A DNA stretch of 64,000 nucleotides from Pilaira anomala (taxonomy: Eukaryota > Mucoromycota > Mucoromycetes > Mucorales > Mucoraceae). The notes under the pieces were generated by a model, which had not been told where the DNA came from, made no database searches, and worked only from the letters and a program-made list of their open reading frames with translations. Below, piece after piece: positions 23,852 through 37,564 of this stretch (position 1 is the stretch's first letter; the number at the start of each line of letters is the position of its first letter). Location of the stretch: NCBI GenBank assembly GCA_025716855.1, contig JAIXMQ010000083.1, positions 1-64,000 of the forward strand, written 5' to 3'. Position numbers and translations under genes: made by a program.

Positions 23852-24769
23852 TTATTTCTTACTTTTTCGATGAGATGACATGAAAACTTGATTGAGTGGT
23901 GTCGGAGACGGGGAACGACTCAAGGGATTCACGATATCTTCACCGCAAGTCTCGACAAAAGAATATTTTCTTTTGTTACTAAATAAGGATTCAAGGACTT
24001 TAGCCGAAAGCGTAATAAGATGTAACTTCCACATGTACAGGTATTTCAAAGTGTCTTCCAAGCAATCAAACTCAAGTATATCGGTTGGGATATGTAATTC
24101 GGTCACCTTTTGTGAGTACATTATGTTTTTATAGCAGTACATTTGGGTTAGGTAACCGCTGTTTCCCTTGAAATCGAAAGCAAAAACTTGATTATCAGAA
24201 TTATTAGTCAATGAATTGATATAACTAAGTGTATACGAATTGATTCTTGCATTTTTGCTTTGTTGTTGCACGAACACCGAAGTGGTTGCATCCTCCTTTT
24301 AAATTCAATGCTGCAAAGTTCAACTGTTGTCTTCAAGTGTTCGCAACTCACCAACAGATCGATTCTTCCACCGTATTCCGTAAATTTCTGTTCATTGTCC
24401 ACCATGCTGCTAATAGTATCTTTTGTTGCTGCAGATATACTATCACCATCTGACAGAATAAATCTTGTGTCATCCAAAATAATCTCCATCAAGTCTTCGA
24501 ATTTTCGAAGATATGAAAATTCTGATTTCGATGCTGAGGTCTTCTAGAACTTGAACCCACGGACTCTGATAATAAAATAAATAAGTATATTCATATTTTA
24601 TGACAAGAATAACACAACTTACATGTTTTCTACAACGTTTAACAGCTGATATTTGGCTGAAATTTTATAAGTTTCTTTATATTTCAGTTCGTCAATTTTC
24701 GTACGAAGCTGGTACGCATCACCTATCATAGCATGGGGCTTGAGTTCTTCAAGAAGTTTCTTTATTTAA
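23852..24769 (-). pseudogene. Mucorales-type repeat-family hypothetical gene, arm A copy
   Basis: This is the arm A copy of the gene described for arm B (37861-38765). The same two-frame arrangement appears: a segment containing MEIILDDTRFILSDGD up to ELCSIEFK, then a shift into the frame containing FVQQQSKNARINSYTLSYIN, ending at RKSKK. Near the C-terminus it reads GEDIVNPLSR and SSHRKSKK, against DLLSR and SPHRKSKK in arm B. I do not recognise a function. Confidence 0.55.
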
Positions 24770-25163
24770 CATTTATACTTTTGTCATGGGCAATCAAATC
24801 TTTCTTTCGCTTTCTAGTACGATTAATGTCTTTCTTGTTGATTTAAAAGTATGCGCATTTACCAATGAAATCTGTAACAACGGAATCCAGACAACCGTAT
24901 AAATAATTACAGGTTTTTCTTTAGTCAGGAACTATGCACGTTGTTATCCAATCGAGTAGATGGGGTTCACAATTATATATGGTCAATTCAAAAGAGTAGA
25001 ACGTTTATATCCAAAAGCAGAGGAATTGGGTATAGATTCATCAGGATATTCATGGTAGTTTAGAAGAGCTCTTTCAATTTTATTTTACTTAATGAACCAA
25101 CCTTGGGTCTTTTCTCATTAATTATTGATTGTCCACATAACTCTCTCTCTCTCTTGAATTTCT

Positions 25164-25790
25164 TTAATTCAAGTACCACATCAATACCATACCATTGACT
25201 ACAAACTTTTTTTCTTCGTTCTCCTTCAAAAAGTTGTCAATATTGCATCTGCGTCTCTTTCTTGGATTGGAGCCTACACCATTAGGTCTTGCAAAATTCA
25301 AATTATTATTTAGTATAGCTCTATCTCTAAACTGGTGTACATCAGATTGAATAGTATCGGTCACAGCCAAAGAATATGTAGTAACTATTTAGTTCTGTGA
25401 AATCATATTAATATATTACAACCTCTTATTTCTATTTGAACTTACAAACAAAGCTCTTCTGTGGTCACTGGTATCAGGATCAACACTCGAGATATCTTAT
25501 TAAAAGACCTTTTGATGGGCATTGTATTTATATTAATAATTTTTCTTTTTACCTCAAGAGTCTTTAGGTGTTGCTTCAATTCACGCGGCAAAATTTTCAT
25601 TTATAACCACTTTAAGTCAGCGATAAAATCGCGTTTCTCTTTTTTCTTTCCTGCTTTTTCATTGTCATCTAGATACATAGGATCATCATGTGACGAACCA
25701 GTATTGGCTTCTAAATGAGGCTGGTGGTTACTCCATAACTTGGAAAGAATCACCTCCCTTCTTGCAATACTTGATTCGAATTGATATAAG
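25164..25790 (-). pseudogene. Coding remnant, arm A
   Basis: Arm A copy of the remnant at 36830-37453, with the same stop and the same fragment MAVTDTIQSDVHQFRDRAIL. Probably an upstream part of the adjacent repeat-family gene. Confidence 0.35.
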
Positions 25791-26418
25791 ACCTTGAGAA
25801 ATTTTCAAGACCAATCATTAGAGTTATGAAATAGTGATATCTACTGATAAAAGATTTTCTATATCATGAAAATAAGAATAAAATAAAAATCAATAAAAAT
25901 AGCTTTACATTTAAATTTGCATATTTACCATTTGTAATAATGGATTCCAGACTAATATCAACCGTGCACAGATACGTACAAGGTACTAAAAGGTGCTCTT
26001 TAGTCAGAGATATAAGTTGCTGTTGGGTAGATAAAATCCTAGGTAAACATGACCAATTCAAAAGAATGGAATGTATAAAGCAGAAGAATTGGGTATAGAG
26101 TCATTTACTAGCTTTTTCAAACGTAATCAGGATATCAGTTTTGTTTTATTTTATAAAACAAAAATACTCTTACAATGAAAGAATAAAGGTATAAAAGAAA
26201 ACAATAAAAGTAAAAACGCGTCAGCAACTGATTGATTGTGTTATTTGAATTTGAAACGTCAACATGCGATACATACTAATGGGAGACTAAAAATAGTGAT
26301 AGTCTAACAACATCTTTACTGACATTTATTGATAATGGCTGTATGGATTGGCATCGATATGTTTTAATTTCGAACTTGCTCTTCTCAAAATTGTCTTTCC
26401 TCCTATTCACTTGTTCAA

Positions 26419-26449
<31 letters not shown>

Positions 26450-27719
26450 ATCAATGATCTATGCTAGTCTTATCGTCTCTCGTTCACGACTTCAAGTTTA
26501 TTATGTACAAATCTTATTAAAGCCTTCAGTCGTGAAGTAATGTATAAAAAATCTGTTTTTCCATGGCTTTCGTTTCTGTGTAGACTTCCTCTTACTTTCA
26601 CTTTAATGAAATATACATACAAATAAATATAATGCACATACCTATATAAAAATAAATAATATTTTTCCTGTGACACGAATAGAAGGCCGTTGTCACTTAT
26701 TTTGACAGGCTTACTAAGACAAATGAGCTTCTTTACAAAAAAATAAAATAAAGAATACACCTAGTATTTCTTTATAAAATATTATGTACTTGATAATAAG
26801 CATGTTATATTGAAGTTGTATTTTAAACCTGTGTTTTTTTTATACTTAGACTTCAGCCAACCTGCGAAGAAGTATCAACAGCAACGTAGTTCAATCAAGC
26901 TGTTATACAATCATGTTGTTGATAAGGCTATCTTTCTAAATCAAGTAGGATGGAAAAAAAGTTCTTTTTAAACAAAGGTTTATATTGCTTGGAAATAAAT
27001 AAATATGCACTTTAATTGGAAAATAACAAACATTGGCGTCCAAACATTTGGAAAAGTAATGAATTTTATTACAACATGTTAATAAATAAAGAAGAGAGGA
27101 TTATTCATATTCGGTTTTCTAAAAAGTATAGTCTTTTATTTCATACAAAACATACAAGAAAAAAAAATAAGGTAGATTACAAATGTACAACACTCAACTC
27201 AATAAAAATTATAATTTGTTCCATGGCATGTCAAAATGTTTACTATTAATATAACATGTGTATGGCATTTTTTTATGAGCTAGTGTGAGAACTACTTGAA
27301 CCATTATCATTTGTAATCGACTTGGCGTCATATAAACAAATTTTTCTTTTTAACTATGCTTTTTTTTTTTTTTTTTTTTTTTTTTTTGTTAGAAGAGGTA
27401 TTAAACGGGAATTCTAAATTAATTTAAAATGTATATGTAGTGTAGGGAGATTGAACTGATGTGTACAAGTGTTTGTAGAAAAGATAATTGTAGCAAATAT
27501 TTGACCAGGATTGAGAGGTACTTCAGAGAAGATAAACCACCAATTATGTCTGTGTAAGGATAGAGCCAAATATGAATTGAGAAGTAATTTTGATATGAAG
27601 GTCTCGAGTTTGTGAATTAAAAAGTATAAAAGCTTGCAAGTACTTATTTATCTTAGGCGAGTAAATGAAGAGAGATGTGTAAAAGATGCTCTCTGGATTA
27701 GCCAGAGCATTTATAGTAG

Positions 27720-27950
27720 TCTTGTTTGATTTTTTGATTTTTTAATTTTTTGGTTTCTTGTTTTCCTGTTTTGTTTTCTTGTTTTCTTGTTTTCTTGTTT
27801 TCTTGTTTTCTTGTTTTCTTGTTTTCTTGTTTTTTTTTTTTTTTTTTGACTTTGACTTTGACTTTGATTTTTGACTTTTTGATTATTTTTTCTTGTTTTG
27901 TTTTTTTTGATTTTTTGTTTTGTTTCTGTTAAGAGCAAGGATTATTTCAA
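27720..27950. repeat. Tandem TTTTCTTG tract, arm A
   Basis: About seven regular TTTTCTTG-type units followed by a T run and GACTTT units. The partner tract in arm B (34690-34890) has a different order, with GTTTTCCTGTTTT-type units repeated and a longer A run. Confidence 0.8.
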
Positions 27951-28061
27951 GACATATATATAAGACTAGTAGTCAAGACCATGTTGCCAGATTAAAAAGA
28001 AAGAGATTACATATCAAATAGTAACCATCACAGCCAACAAAAGAGACGTTTGACGGATACA

Positions 28062-28268
28062 TCATGATGAGCAAAAAAGATAAATAAATACCTTTGTAAA
28101 ATTAAAAAGCCATTTCCCAGCTATCTCCTCCCAACGAAACGAAGCCACCTCAGATGGATGGAACATCTCTACTAATGGCACTACTATCCCGACTACGGTG
28201 CCCATATTGTACTGCGAGTCAGTTAAGAAGCAAGTCAGCAAATAATGGAATCGGTTATTCGTGGTCAA
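28062..28268 (-). other. Possible coding fragment, arm A
   Basis: Arm A copy of 34362-34568; it encodes the same 68-residue frame except for a change of one residue near the end (CSS versus CPS). Confidence 0.3.
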
Positions 28269-29931
28269 AAGCTGTTTTCGATAGCCAGTACTGAATCTTT
28301 CAATTAAACTATACGTATAGACTATACTAACATTTCACACACCAAACAGTATCAACCAGACGAAGATCTCTTTACACGTAAAATAGAGTCATCTTGAATC
28401 AGACATTCTCCCCATGGCAACAACCGTTGTATTAGACCAACCAAGCAATATCAAGACAAAAGCTTAGCAACCAAGGAAGAAATAGTCATTTTATACGCAA
28501 GGACTTGAAGTAAAATAAGTGTAGAATCATTCTTAAGAACACGTGGGAATATATTAGACAGTTAGCTACTTTCTCCTGTAATAAAGTTATATGTCTTACC
28601 ACTAATATTATTTATTATGCACATTTCAAAGCTGTTCATTTCTTAATACAATATCTTGTATGTCATCAAAGAGGTAGTTTTAAAGAATGGGTATGTTTTA
28701 TTTGAAGAAGAAAAGGAAAAAAGAAAAAAGAAAAAGGGAGAAAAAAAAAAGGTGCTAAAATAAACCTGTTTGTGATCATGTGTGGCGCCAAAAATTTGTT
28801 GAGATTTAAAACATGCATAAATGTATGTCTGTTTCTTATCAGACTTAGTACACCCATTTAATATGAGATTCATACACAAAACGTCAATAAAAGTAGAAGA
28901 AATATACATATAACACACACAACCATTTATCTTGACGTCTTTATTTTTAACTACATATTTGAAATATTTTGTACGTATTTAACCCATAAAGTTGAGATAA
29001 CTAATCCACTTCAAAGAGCTGCTAGCCAATAATATGAATAGAAACCTAATTTCGACATCACGAGACTATGAAAATTATATAAATACCTGGCCCTTTTTTC
29101 ATGTTTTAAAGCATATTTACTTGACCTTGACCTAAAAAAAAAAAAATCTTCAAATCATCGAAAATTTGACTTTAAAGCACTTCAATGACTTCCAACACAT
29201 AAAAACTTGATGAAGAAGTCACATTAGCATGGAACTTTTCTCTATGTAAAAAGAATAGCTACTTTATCAGGAGGACTTATTAAAGCAAGAGACTTTATAA
29301 GTAGAATACAATGGAGAGATAAATATATATATATAAAGGATTCTAATATGTAAAGAAATAAAAGTATGAAATATAATAAAATAGTTAAATCAATAGAGAA
29401 TTTCTATTATTTTTTATAACAGACAGTTAAGATACACTGCTGCTAAAGAGCATCATTGTTAGGTATTAAGGATAATAAAATAAGGTAAAACTAGGTGTAA
29501 CAGCGGATTTTATAAGATGTCTGCATTTTTTTTATATACGACTAAAACATTTATCCCTATTTTCTTTTAATTGCCAGGCATGTACTCTATTGTGTGATTG
29601 TACTGGGTATGTTGCGATGTCCGTATAGCAGAACATTTATAATGCTCTGACATCCCTCAATCAGCACTTCTTGAAGTGTAATGCTCTAGTTGCATGCTGT
29701 TGCAATAGTGCAAATCTCGACTTTTCTTTTTGCTGCAGTAATTAACTTTACCCGGATGATTCCCGACCCCAAAAGTTTACTTTTCGAGGGTTAACTGTAT
29801 TACTGTATGAGTTTTATAATATTTTTATACCAGTTTCGTTCTGGGTTTCTTTTGTCGAGTATCATGTTCTATTGTGGTAAGGAAAGTTGATGTATTTGAT
29901 CCTTGACTTCTTTATGAGAACAGACGTGTGT

Positions 29932-30078
29932 TGGTGATATTGGTGCTAATGCTTGTGTTGGAAATATTGGTGCTAATGCTGGTGTCGATGATATTGGTGC
30001 TAATGCTTGTTTCGGTGATATTGGTGCTAATGCTGATACTGGTATTGGTAATATTGGTTCTAATGCTGGTATTGTTTA
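29932..30078 (+). repeat. Minisatellite, about 27-bp unit
   Basis: Five or so units built on GATATTGGTGCTAATGCTGG with variable endings. All units stay in one open frame that would read DIGANAG-type repeats in one frame and LVLMLV-type in another; no gene context supports translation. Confidence 0.75.
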
Positions 30079-31312
30079 GGAATACATTCATTAAACTTGG
30101 TTCTGTGAATCCTTTTTGATAGCAGACAATTCACTCATGACTGGTCTTTGTTTATTGAAAGTCAAAGGTAAAAAAAAAGGGGGATATTTGTGTTGTTGTG
30201 TATATGATGAGTGCAAATGATATATATGGACATATTTCTTATCACCTTTTTGACCTATTTCATTTTTTTTAGGATGTAATCTCAATTATCTTTTTTTGCG
30301 GGTATCATTTTCTGTTATTGCTCATTTTTTCATCTTTGATTCAATCTTCCCATTCAGTTTTATTCAATAGCAGTCTTGGGATAAAACCTGAGGGATCAAC
30401 TATTGACAGTGGACATTTGTTATGGCAACTGGTGGTGGGCTATACAGTTTCCGTTTTACGGTGGTGGACCATTTGGTATTTTAAAAAGTAATCAATTTTG
30501 GGTGTACCCATTGGTAAGTGTTATGTATTTTCGAGAAAAAAGGAAAGGGAAGATAATAGTTACGTCAATTGTACGGACTCAATTTTCTGATCCAGCCTTA
30601 TTCTTTGGCAGTCTTGGGATAAAACCTCTAGGACATAAACTATCCACAGTGGAAGATGGTTGTGTCAATGAAAAAAGCTCAATCTTCTTGTGAATCTCCC
30701 TTTTAAAAGGGCTTCTAATACACATTTACTTGGTACAACTTCCTTTTCTCTTTTTCTTTATATATATATATGTATATTACTCTCTCTCTCTCTCATTCTT
30801 TTCTCATCATCGTTGATTGAACAAGTGTTATAGGTGTAAGTGTAGTTGTAGATGTAGTTGTAGATGTAGTTGGAGTCATTGTCGATATTATTACTGGTGC
30901 CGATACAAAATTTATTCGTGAAGAGTAGGACTTGGTTCTGTGTATCTCCTTTGGTGACAAGTAGTTCATTCGCGGTAAGACCTGGTTCTATGTGTCGCTT
31001 TTGGTGGACTCAAACTTGTTATGTGATCTCATTCTTTGGGGTTATCAATATCGACAGTGTAAGACAGATACGTCAATGATAAGGACTCAATCATCTTATG
31101 TGATCTCTTTATTATTAACCATACCCCCTTTTTTATTTTTATTTTTTATTTTCATTTTTTATTTTCATTTTTTATTTTCATTTTTATTTTATTTTTATTT
31201 GTATTTATATTTATATTAATCTCCCTTCCTTTCTTTACTATGCTCGATTCAAGAGATGAACTTGAACACTGAGCTCTTAGTAAGGAAGTTTGGTGAACCA
31301 AAGGTGTGTTGA

Positions 31313-31430
31313 TGAAGAAGTTAATGCTGGTACTGGTGATAATGCTGGTACTGGTGATAATGCTGGCACTGATGATAATGCTGGCACTGATGATAATGAT
31401 GGTACTGATGATAATGCTGGTGTTACTGTT
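31313..31430 (+). repeat. Minisatellite, about 18-bp unit
   Basis: About six units of AATGCTGGTACTGGTGAT and close variants. The core GATAATGCTGG resembles the unit at 29932-30078, suggesting related origin. Confidence 0.75.
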
Positions 31431-34361
31431 GTTGTTTTTAATATGTTTTAAAAGGAGGGCAAACCCTTGTTTTTTTTTCTCTATTAAAGGTAGGTGTATC
31501 CTCTCTTGGAACTATTGTATTATGGGAAATAGTTATAACTTTTGAGGTTGCAATTGAAAGACGAGAAACCTAAACAAAAATCAATTGGTGTTGGCGTTAG
31601 AGTAAGTGTGGTAAATTTGTTTTTTACTTATTGAAAAAGAATGTCAATAAACTTCTTTTTTGTTTTTGTTTTTGTTTCTAAACTGATTTGAGTTGCTACT
31701 ACGAGTTGATTGTCTCCTTCCTGCGCGTCGTCCGTGCAGTTTTATTTATGTGTGGTGGCACCTTTATTAAACAGATATTAAAGGGTGATAGTTGGTATTA
31801 TTATAAACTTTAGTAATATGATGACTCGTTCTTTTGTTTGACATTGTCAGTTCATGTTAGTAATGCCAATGGCCTGTAAATAGTAATGGCCAACTTTAAT
31901 GATTCTGTTTTCTGACAAGCGTATTACGCGTTTGTAGTAGGTCTTGAGTCGTTCATGAGTGGTTCGTGCAGTTTTATCTGCGTGCAACAATAATACAATA
32001 TATGTATAGCACACGCCCACCTTCCACCCACCCAATACATAAGTTATGTAGATATTGAAGAGGAATCGGATGGATTGTTGTTCTTATCCTAGTAGTTTTC
32101 TCTAGGAGAATATAATAACATCAAGTAATTTAGTTGTTATGGATAGTTATCCATCTCATTTAACTTTTATTCTCTATTCTGCTTTTTACATATATGTATG
32201 ATTTTTTTTTCTTTTATGTATGTATCTGACTGTGATCTTCATTTACTGTAGAAATATATTGAAACAATTGGCTTTACAAAAAGAAAACATGATTCATCTA
32301 AATATTTTGTTGTTTTCATCTGGTTTTTATTATGTAACAAAAATAACAAACAAACAAATCAATTTTACATGTGCTGCGATAGTCGTAGAAAAACTGATCA
32401 CTTGAAGGGAAACCAAGGTTATTTTATTAATAGCAACTTGCTTTTTTGCGGTTCGGCAAGTTGCTAAAGAGACACAACCTTGAAATCCAATCCAAGTTTT
32501 TTAATGATCTTGTACAGATCTGTAATTTTGTGAAGTCTTGGTCTGTTTTTGATTTCACAAAATTGTATACAGGGTTCTCTTTTATATAGAAGCAGTTAAT
32601 AATACATTTATGCAATTTTTTTGTTTTCTTTTAGTTTTACCATCTGTTATTGTGAACATGACAGGGTCCCGAAACTGAATGATGTTTTCAGTTCTTGACT
32701 ATCTTCTTTAGAACGGGAAAACATGATTATGGCGTACTGATTGAAAAAATAGAAGTACTTGGATGAAAAAAAAAGGGGGAAGGTGAAATGACCTAAAATG
32801 TCACTTTATAAATATAATGGCAAAATCTTTTTTCAAGCATAAATATCTCGTAAAATTAATCATTACGGGCTTGAAATGTAGTAAAAGGCACCTACGACTT
32901 TTCAAAAAATAAAAAAAACGGACCGAGCGGTGTATTTTAAGCTGGGAAAGAATGCACCGAAGCGGTTACTTTTTCTAGTAATTGAAAAATCATAGGTGTA
33001 TTTTCTTTTCTTTACTTTATCCAAGTCCTTCTGCTTATAAAACAGGAACTAATGCTCACATGAACTCATTATTACTCATGTATAAAGACGGAAGAATAAA
33101 GATCATCACGTATGTACATTATATGTAGAAACTATTTATCATCTTTTTTTTTTCATATAGCTTAACTATATGTATATGTACTCTAAGTACTTTTTATTTC
33201 TAAAAAAAAATTTATCATTATATATACAAGTAGTTGCAAATAATGTGAAATGATCTGATTGCGCTCATTATTGTAGATTAAAGATGTCATATTCTGGATT
33301 TTGCATAGTCATGAATTCGTGCCTCCCACTTATAAAGTCTCTTGCTTTAATAAGTCCTCCTGATAAAGTAGCTATTCTTTTTACATAGAGAAAAGTTCCA
33401 TGCTAATGTGACTTCTTCATCAAGTTTTTATGTGTTGGAAGTCATTGAAGTGCTTTAAAGTCAAATTTTCGATGATTTGAAGATTTTTTTTTTTTTAGGT
33501 CAAGGTCAAGTAAATATGCTTTAAAACATGAAAAAAGGGCCAGGTATTTATATAATTTTCATAGTCTCGTGATGTCGAAATTAGGTTTCTATTCATATTA
33601 TTGGCTAGCAGCTCTTTGAAGTGGATTAGTTATCTCAACTTTATGGGTTAAATACGTACAAAATATTTCAAATATGTAGTTAAAAATAAAGACGTCAAGA
33701 TAAATGGTTGTGTGTGTTATATGTATATTTCTTCTACTTTTATTGACGTTTTGTGTATGAATCTCATATTAAATGGGTGTACTAAGTCTGATAAGAAACA
33801 GACATACATTTATGCATGTTTTAAATCTCAACAAATTTTTGGCGCCACACATGATCACAAACAGGTTTATTTTAGCACCTTTTTTTTTTCTCCCTTTTTC
33901 TTTTTTCTTTTTTCCTTTTCTTCTTCAAATAAAACATACCCATTCTTTAAAACTACCTCTTTGATGACATACAAGATATTGTATTAAGAAATGAACAGCT
34001 TTGAAATGTGCATAATAAATAATATTAGTGGTAAGACATATAACTTTATTACAGGAGAAAGTAGCTAACTGTCTAATATATTCCCACGTGTTCTTAAGAA
34101 TGATTCTACACTTATTTTACTTCAAGTCCTTGCGTATAAAATGACTATTTCTTCCTTGGTTGCTAAGCTTTTGTCTTGATATTGCTTGGTTGGTCTAATA
34201 CAACGGTTGTTGCCATGGGGAGAATGTCTGATTCAAGATGACTCTATTTTACGTGTAAAGAGATCTTCGTCTGGTTGATACTGTTTGGTGTGTGAAATGT
34301 TAGTATAGTCTATACGTATAGTTTAATTGAAAGATTCAGTACTGGCTATCGAAAACAGCTT

Positions 34362-34568
34362 TTGACCACGAATAACCGATTCCATTATTTGCTGACTTGC
34401 TTCTTAACTGACTCGCAGTACAATATGGGCACCGTAGTCGGGATAGTAGTGCCATTAGTAGAGATGTTCCATCCATCTGAGGTGGCTTCGTTTCGTTGGG
34501 AGGAGATAGCCGGGAAATGGCTTTTTAATTTTACAAAGGTATTTATTTATCTTTTTTGCCCATCATGA
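34362..34568 (+). other. Possible coding fragment, arm B
   Basis: A 68-codon ATG frame includes LTDSQYNMGTVVGIVVPLVE and HPSEVASFRWEEIAGKW, which has balanced amino-acid composition unlike the low-complexity frames around it. It may be an exon of a lost gene. No family recognised. Confidence 0.3.
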
Positions 34569-34689
34569 TGTATCCGTCAAACGTCTCTTTTGTTGGCTGT
34601 GATGGTTACTATTTGATATGTAATCTCTTTCTTTTTAATCTGGCAACATGGTCTTGACTACTAGTCTTATATATATGTCTTGAAATAAT

Positions 34690-34890
34690 CCTTGCTCTTA
34701 ACAGAAACAAAACAAAAAATCAAAAAAACAAAACAAGAAAAAATAATCAAAAAGTCAAAAATCAAAGTCAAAAAAAAAAAAAAAAAAAAAAAAAAAAACA
34801 AGAAAACAAGAAAACAAGAAAACAAAACAGGAAAACAAGAAAACAAAACAGGAAAACAAGAAACCAAAAAATTAAAAAATCAAAAAATCA
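34690..34890. repeat. Tandem AACAAGAAA tract, arm B
   Basis: Inverted partner of the arm A tract; it contains an A run of about 29, then alternating AAGAAAACAAG and AAAACAGG units. Copy number and order differ from arm A. Confidence 0.8.
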
Positions 34891-36167
34891 AACAAGACTA
34901 CTATAAATGCTCTGGCTAATCCAGAGAGCATCTTTTACACATCTCTCTTCATTTACTCGCCTAAGATAAATAAGTACTTGCAAGCTTTTATACTTTTTAA
35001 TTCACAAACTCGAGACCTTCATATCAAAATTACTTCTCAATTCATATTTGGCTCTATCCTTACACAGACATAATTGGTGGTTTATCTTCTCTGAAGTACC
35101 TCTCAATCCTGGTCAAATATTTGCTACAATTATCTTTTCTACAAACACTTGTACACATCAGTTCAATCTCCCTACACTACATATACATTTTAAATTAATT
35201 TAGAATTCCCGTTTAATACCTCTTCTAACAAAAAAAAAAAAAAAAAAAAAAAAAAAAGCATAGTTAAAAAGAAAAATTTGTTTATATGACGCCAAGTCGA
35301 TTACAAATGATAATGGTTCAAGTAGTTCTCACACTAGCTCATAAAAAAATGCCATACACATGTTATATTAATAGTAAACATTTTGACATGCCATGGAACA
35401 AATTATAATTTTTATTGAGTTGAGTGTTGTACATTTGTAATCTACCTTATTTTTTTTTCTTGTATGTTTTGTATGAAATAAAAGACTATACTTTTTAGAA
35501 AACCGAATATGAATAATCCTCTCTTCTTTATTTATTAACATGTTGTAATAAAATTCATTACTTTTCCAAATGTTTGGACGCCAATGTTTGTTATTTTCCA
35601 ATTAAAGTGCATATTTATTTATTTCCAAGCAATATAAACCTTTGTTTAAAAAGAACTTTTTTTCCATCCTACTTGATTTAGAAAGATAGCCTTATCAACA
35701 ACATGATTGTATAACAGCTTGATTGAACTACGTTGCTGTTGATACTTCTTCGCAGGTTGGCTGAAGTCTAAGTATAAAAAAAACACAGGTTTAAAATACA
35801 ACTTCAATATAACATGCTTATTATCAAGTACATAATATTTTATAAAGAAATACTAGGTGTATTCTTTATTTTATTTTTTTGTAAAGAAGCTCATTTGTCT
35901 TAGTAAGCCTGTCAAAATAAGTGACAACGGCCTTCTATTCGTGTCACAGGAAAAATATTATTTATTTTTATATAGGTATGTGCATTATATTTATTTGTAT
36001 GTATATTTCATTAAAGTGAAAGTAAGAGGAAGTCTACACAGAAACGAAAGCCATGGAAAAACAGATTTTTTATACATTACTTCACGACTGAAGGCTTTAA
36101 TAAGATTTGTACATAATAAACTTGAAGTCGTGAACGAGAGACGATAAGACTAGCATAGATCATTGAT

Positions 36168-36198
<31 letters not shown>

Positions 36199-36479
36199 TT
36201 GAACAAGTGAATAGGAGGAAAGACAATTTTGAGAAGAGCAAGTTCGAAATTAAAACATATCGATGCCAATCCATACAGCCATTATCAATAAATGTCAGTA
36301 AAGATGTTGTTAGACTATCACTATTTTTAGTCTCCCATTAGTATGTATCGCATGTTGACGTTTCAAATTCAAATAACACAATCAATCAGTTGCTGACGCG
36401 TTTTTACTTTTATTGTTTTCTTTTATACCTTTATTCTTTCATTGTAAGAGTATTTTTGTTTTATAAAATAAAACAAAAC

Positions 36480-36710
36480 TGATATCCTGATTACGTTTGA
36501 AAAAGCTAGTAAATGACTCTATACCCAATTCTTCTGCTTTATACATTCCATTCTTTTGAATTGGTCATGTTTACCTAGGATTTTATCTACCCAACAGCAA
36601 CTTATATCTCTGACTAAAGAGCACCTTTTAGTACCTTGTACGTATCTGTGCACGGTTGATATTAGTCTGGAATCCATTATTACAAATGGTAAATATGCAA
36701 ATTTAAATGT
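36480..36710 (+). repeat. Diverged direct repeat, copy 1 (arm B)
   Basis: Shares with 37565-37765 the run of motifs ATATCCTGAT, CTATACCCAATTC, TCTTTTGAATTG, CTGACTAAAGA and TGGAATCC/TGGATTCC...TTACA. The matching pair in arm A lies at about 25920-26150 and 24865-25066. Confidence 0.65.
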
Positions 36711-36829
36711 AAAGCTATTTTTATTGATTTTTATTTTATTCTTATTTTCATGATATAGAAAATCTTTTATCAGTAGATATCACTATTTCATAACTCTAAT
36801 GATTGGTCTTGAAAATTTCTCAAGGTCTT

Positions 36830-37453
36830 ATATCAATTCGAATCAAGTATTGCAAGAAGGGAGGTGATTCTTTCCAAGTTATGGAGTAACCACCAGCCTC
36901 ATTTAGAAGCCAATACTGGTTCGTCACATGATGATCCTATGTATCTAGATGACAATGAAAAAGCAGGAAAGAAAAAAGAGAAACGCGATTTTATCGCTGA
37001 CTTAAAGTGGTTATAAATGAAAATTTTGCCGCGTGAATTGAAGCAACACCTAAAGACTCTTGAGGTAAAAAGAAAAATTATTAATATAAATACAATGCCC
37101 ATCAAAAGGTCTTTTAATAAGATATCTCGAGTGTTGATCCTGATACCAGTGACCACAGAAGAGCTTTGTTTGTAAGTTCAAATAGAAATAAGAGGTTGTA
37201 ATATATTAATATGATTTCACAGAACTAAATAGTTACTACATATTCTTTGGCTGTGACCGATACTATTCAATCTGATGTACACCAGTTTAGAGATAGAGCT
37301 ATACTAAATAATAATTTGAATTTTGCAAGACCTAATGGTGTAGGCTCCAATCCAAGAAAGAGACGCAGATGCAATATTGACAACTTTTTGAAGGAGAACG
37401 AAGAAAAAAAGTTTGTAGTCAATGGTATGGTATTGATGTGGTACTTGAATTAA
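36830..37453 (+). pseudogene. Coding remnant upstream of repeat-family gene, arm B
   Basis: A coding-like stretch (ARREVILSKLWSNHQPHLEA, then GKKKEKRDFIADLKWL) ends in a TAA near 37014, resumes as MKILPRELKQHLKTLE up to a GTAAAA donor-like site near 37063, and a second piece at 37247-37453 contains FARPNGVGSNPRKRRRCNID, a basic nuclear-localisation-like cluster. It lies upstream of and on the same strand as the 37861-38765 gene and may be its 5' exons, now broken. No function recognised. Confidence 0.35.
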
Positions 37454-37564
37454 AGAAATTCAAGAGAGAGAGAGAGTTATGTGGACAATCAATAATTAAT
37501 GAGAAAAGACCCAAGGTTGGTTCATTAAGTAAAATAAAATTGAAAGAGCTCTTCTAAACTACCA

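Larger units (their letters stand above)
23770..29302 (-). repeat. Palindrome arm A (5,533 bp)
   Basis: This stretch is the reverse complement of 33328-38860. Outer boundary reads GCGAGACAAG, inner boundary ends ACTTTATAAGT before the arms diverge. Inner parts appear nearly identical by eye; the outer 150 bp and simple-sequence tracts differ from arm B. Confidence 0.92.
29303..33327. other. Palindrome spacer, 4,025 bp, no intact gene
   Basis: The loop between the arms has no frame with convincing coding character. It contains two tandem-repeat tracts (29932-30078 and 31313-31430), a pair of related blocks about 240 bp apart (around 30371 and 30609, sharing GCAGTCTTGGGATAAAACCT), recurrent phrases such as GTGCAGTTTTAT (31736, 31968), and TTTTATTTTCA-type simple sequence at 31128-31215. 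It is a mosaic of repeats rather than a gene region. Confidence 0.6.

Noticed and set aside
27711..27938. Lys/Asn-rich ORF in the arm tandem tract (and its arm B partner)
   Set aside because: Pure product of the tandem repeat; differs between arms without codon-level constraint.
29928..30119. Leu/Val-rich ORF across the minisatellite
   Set aside because: Arises from repeat periodicity; several frames are open and there is no start context or splicing evidence.
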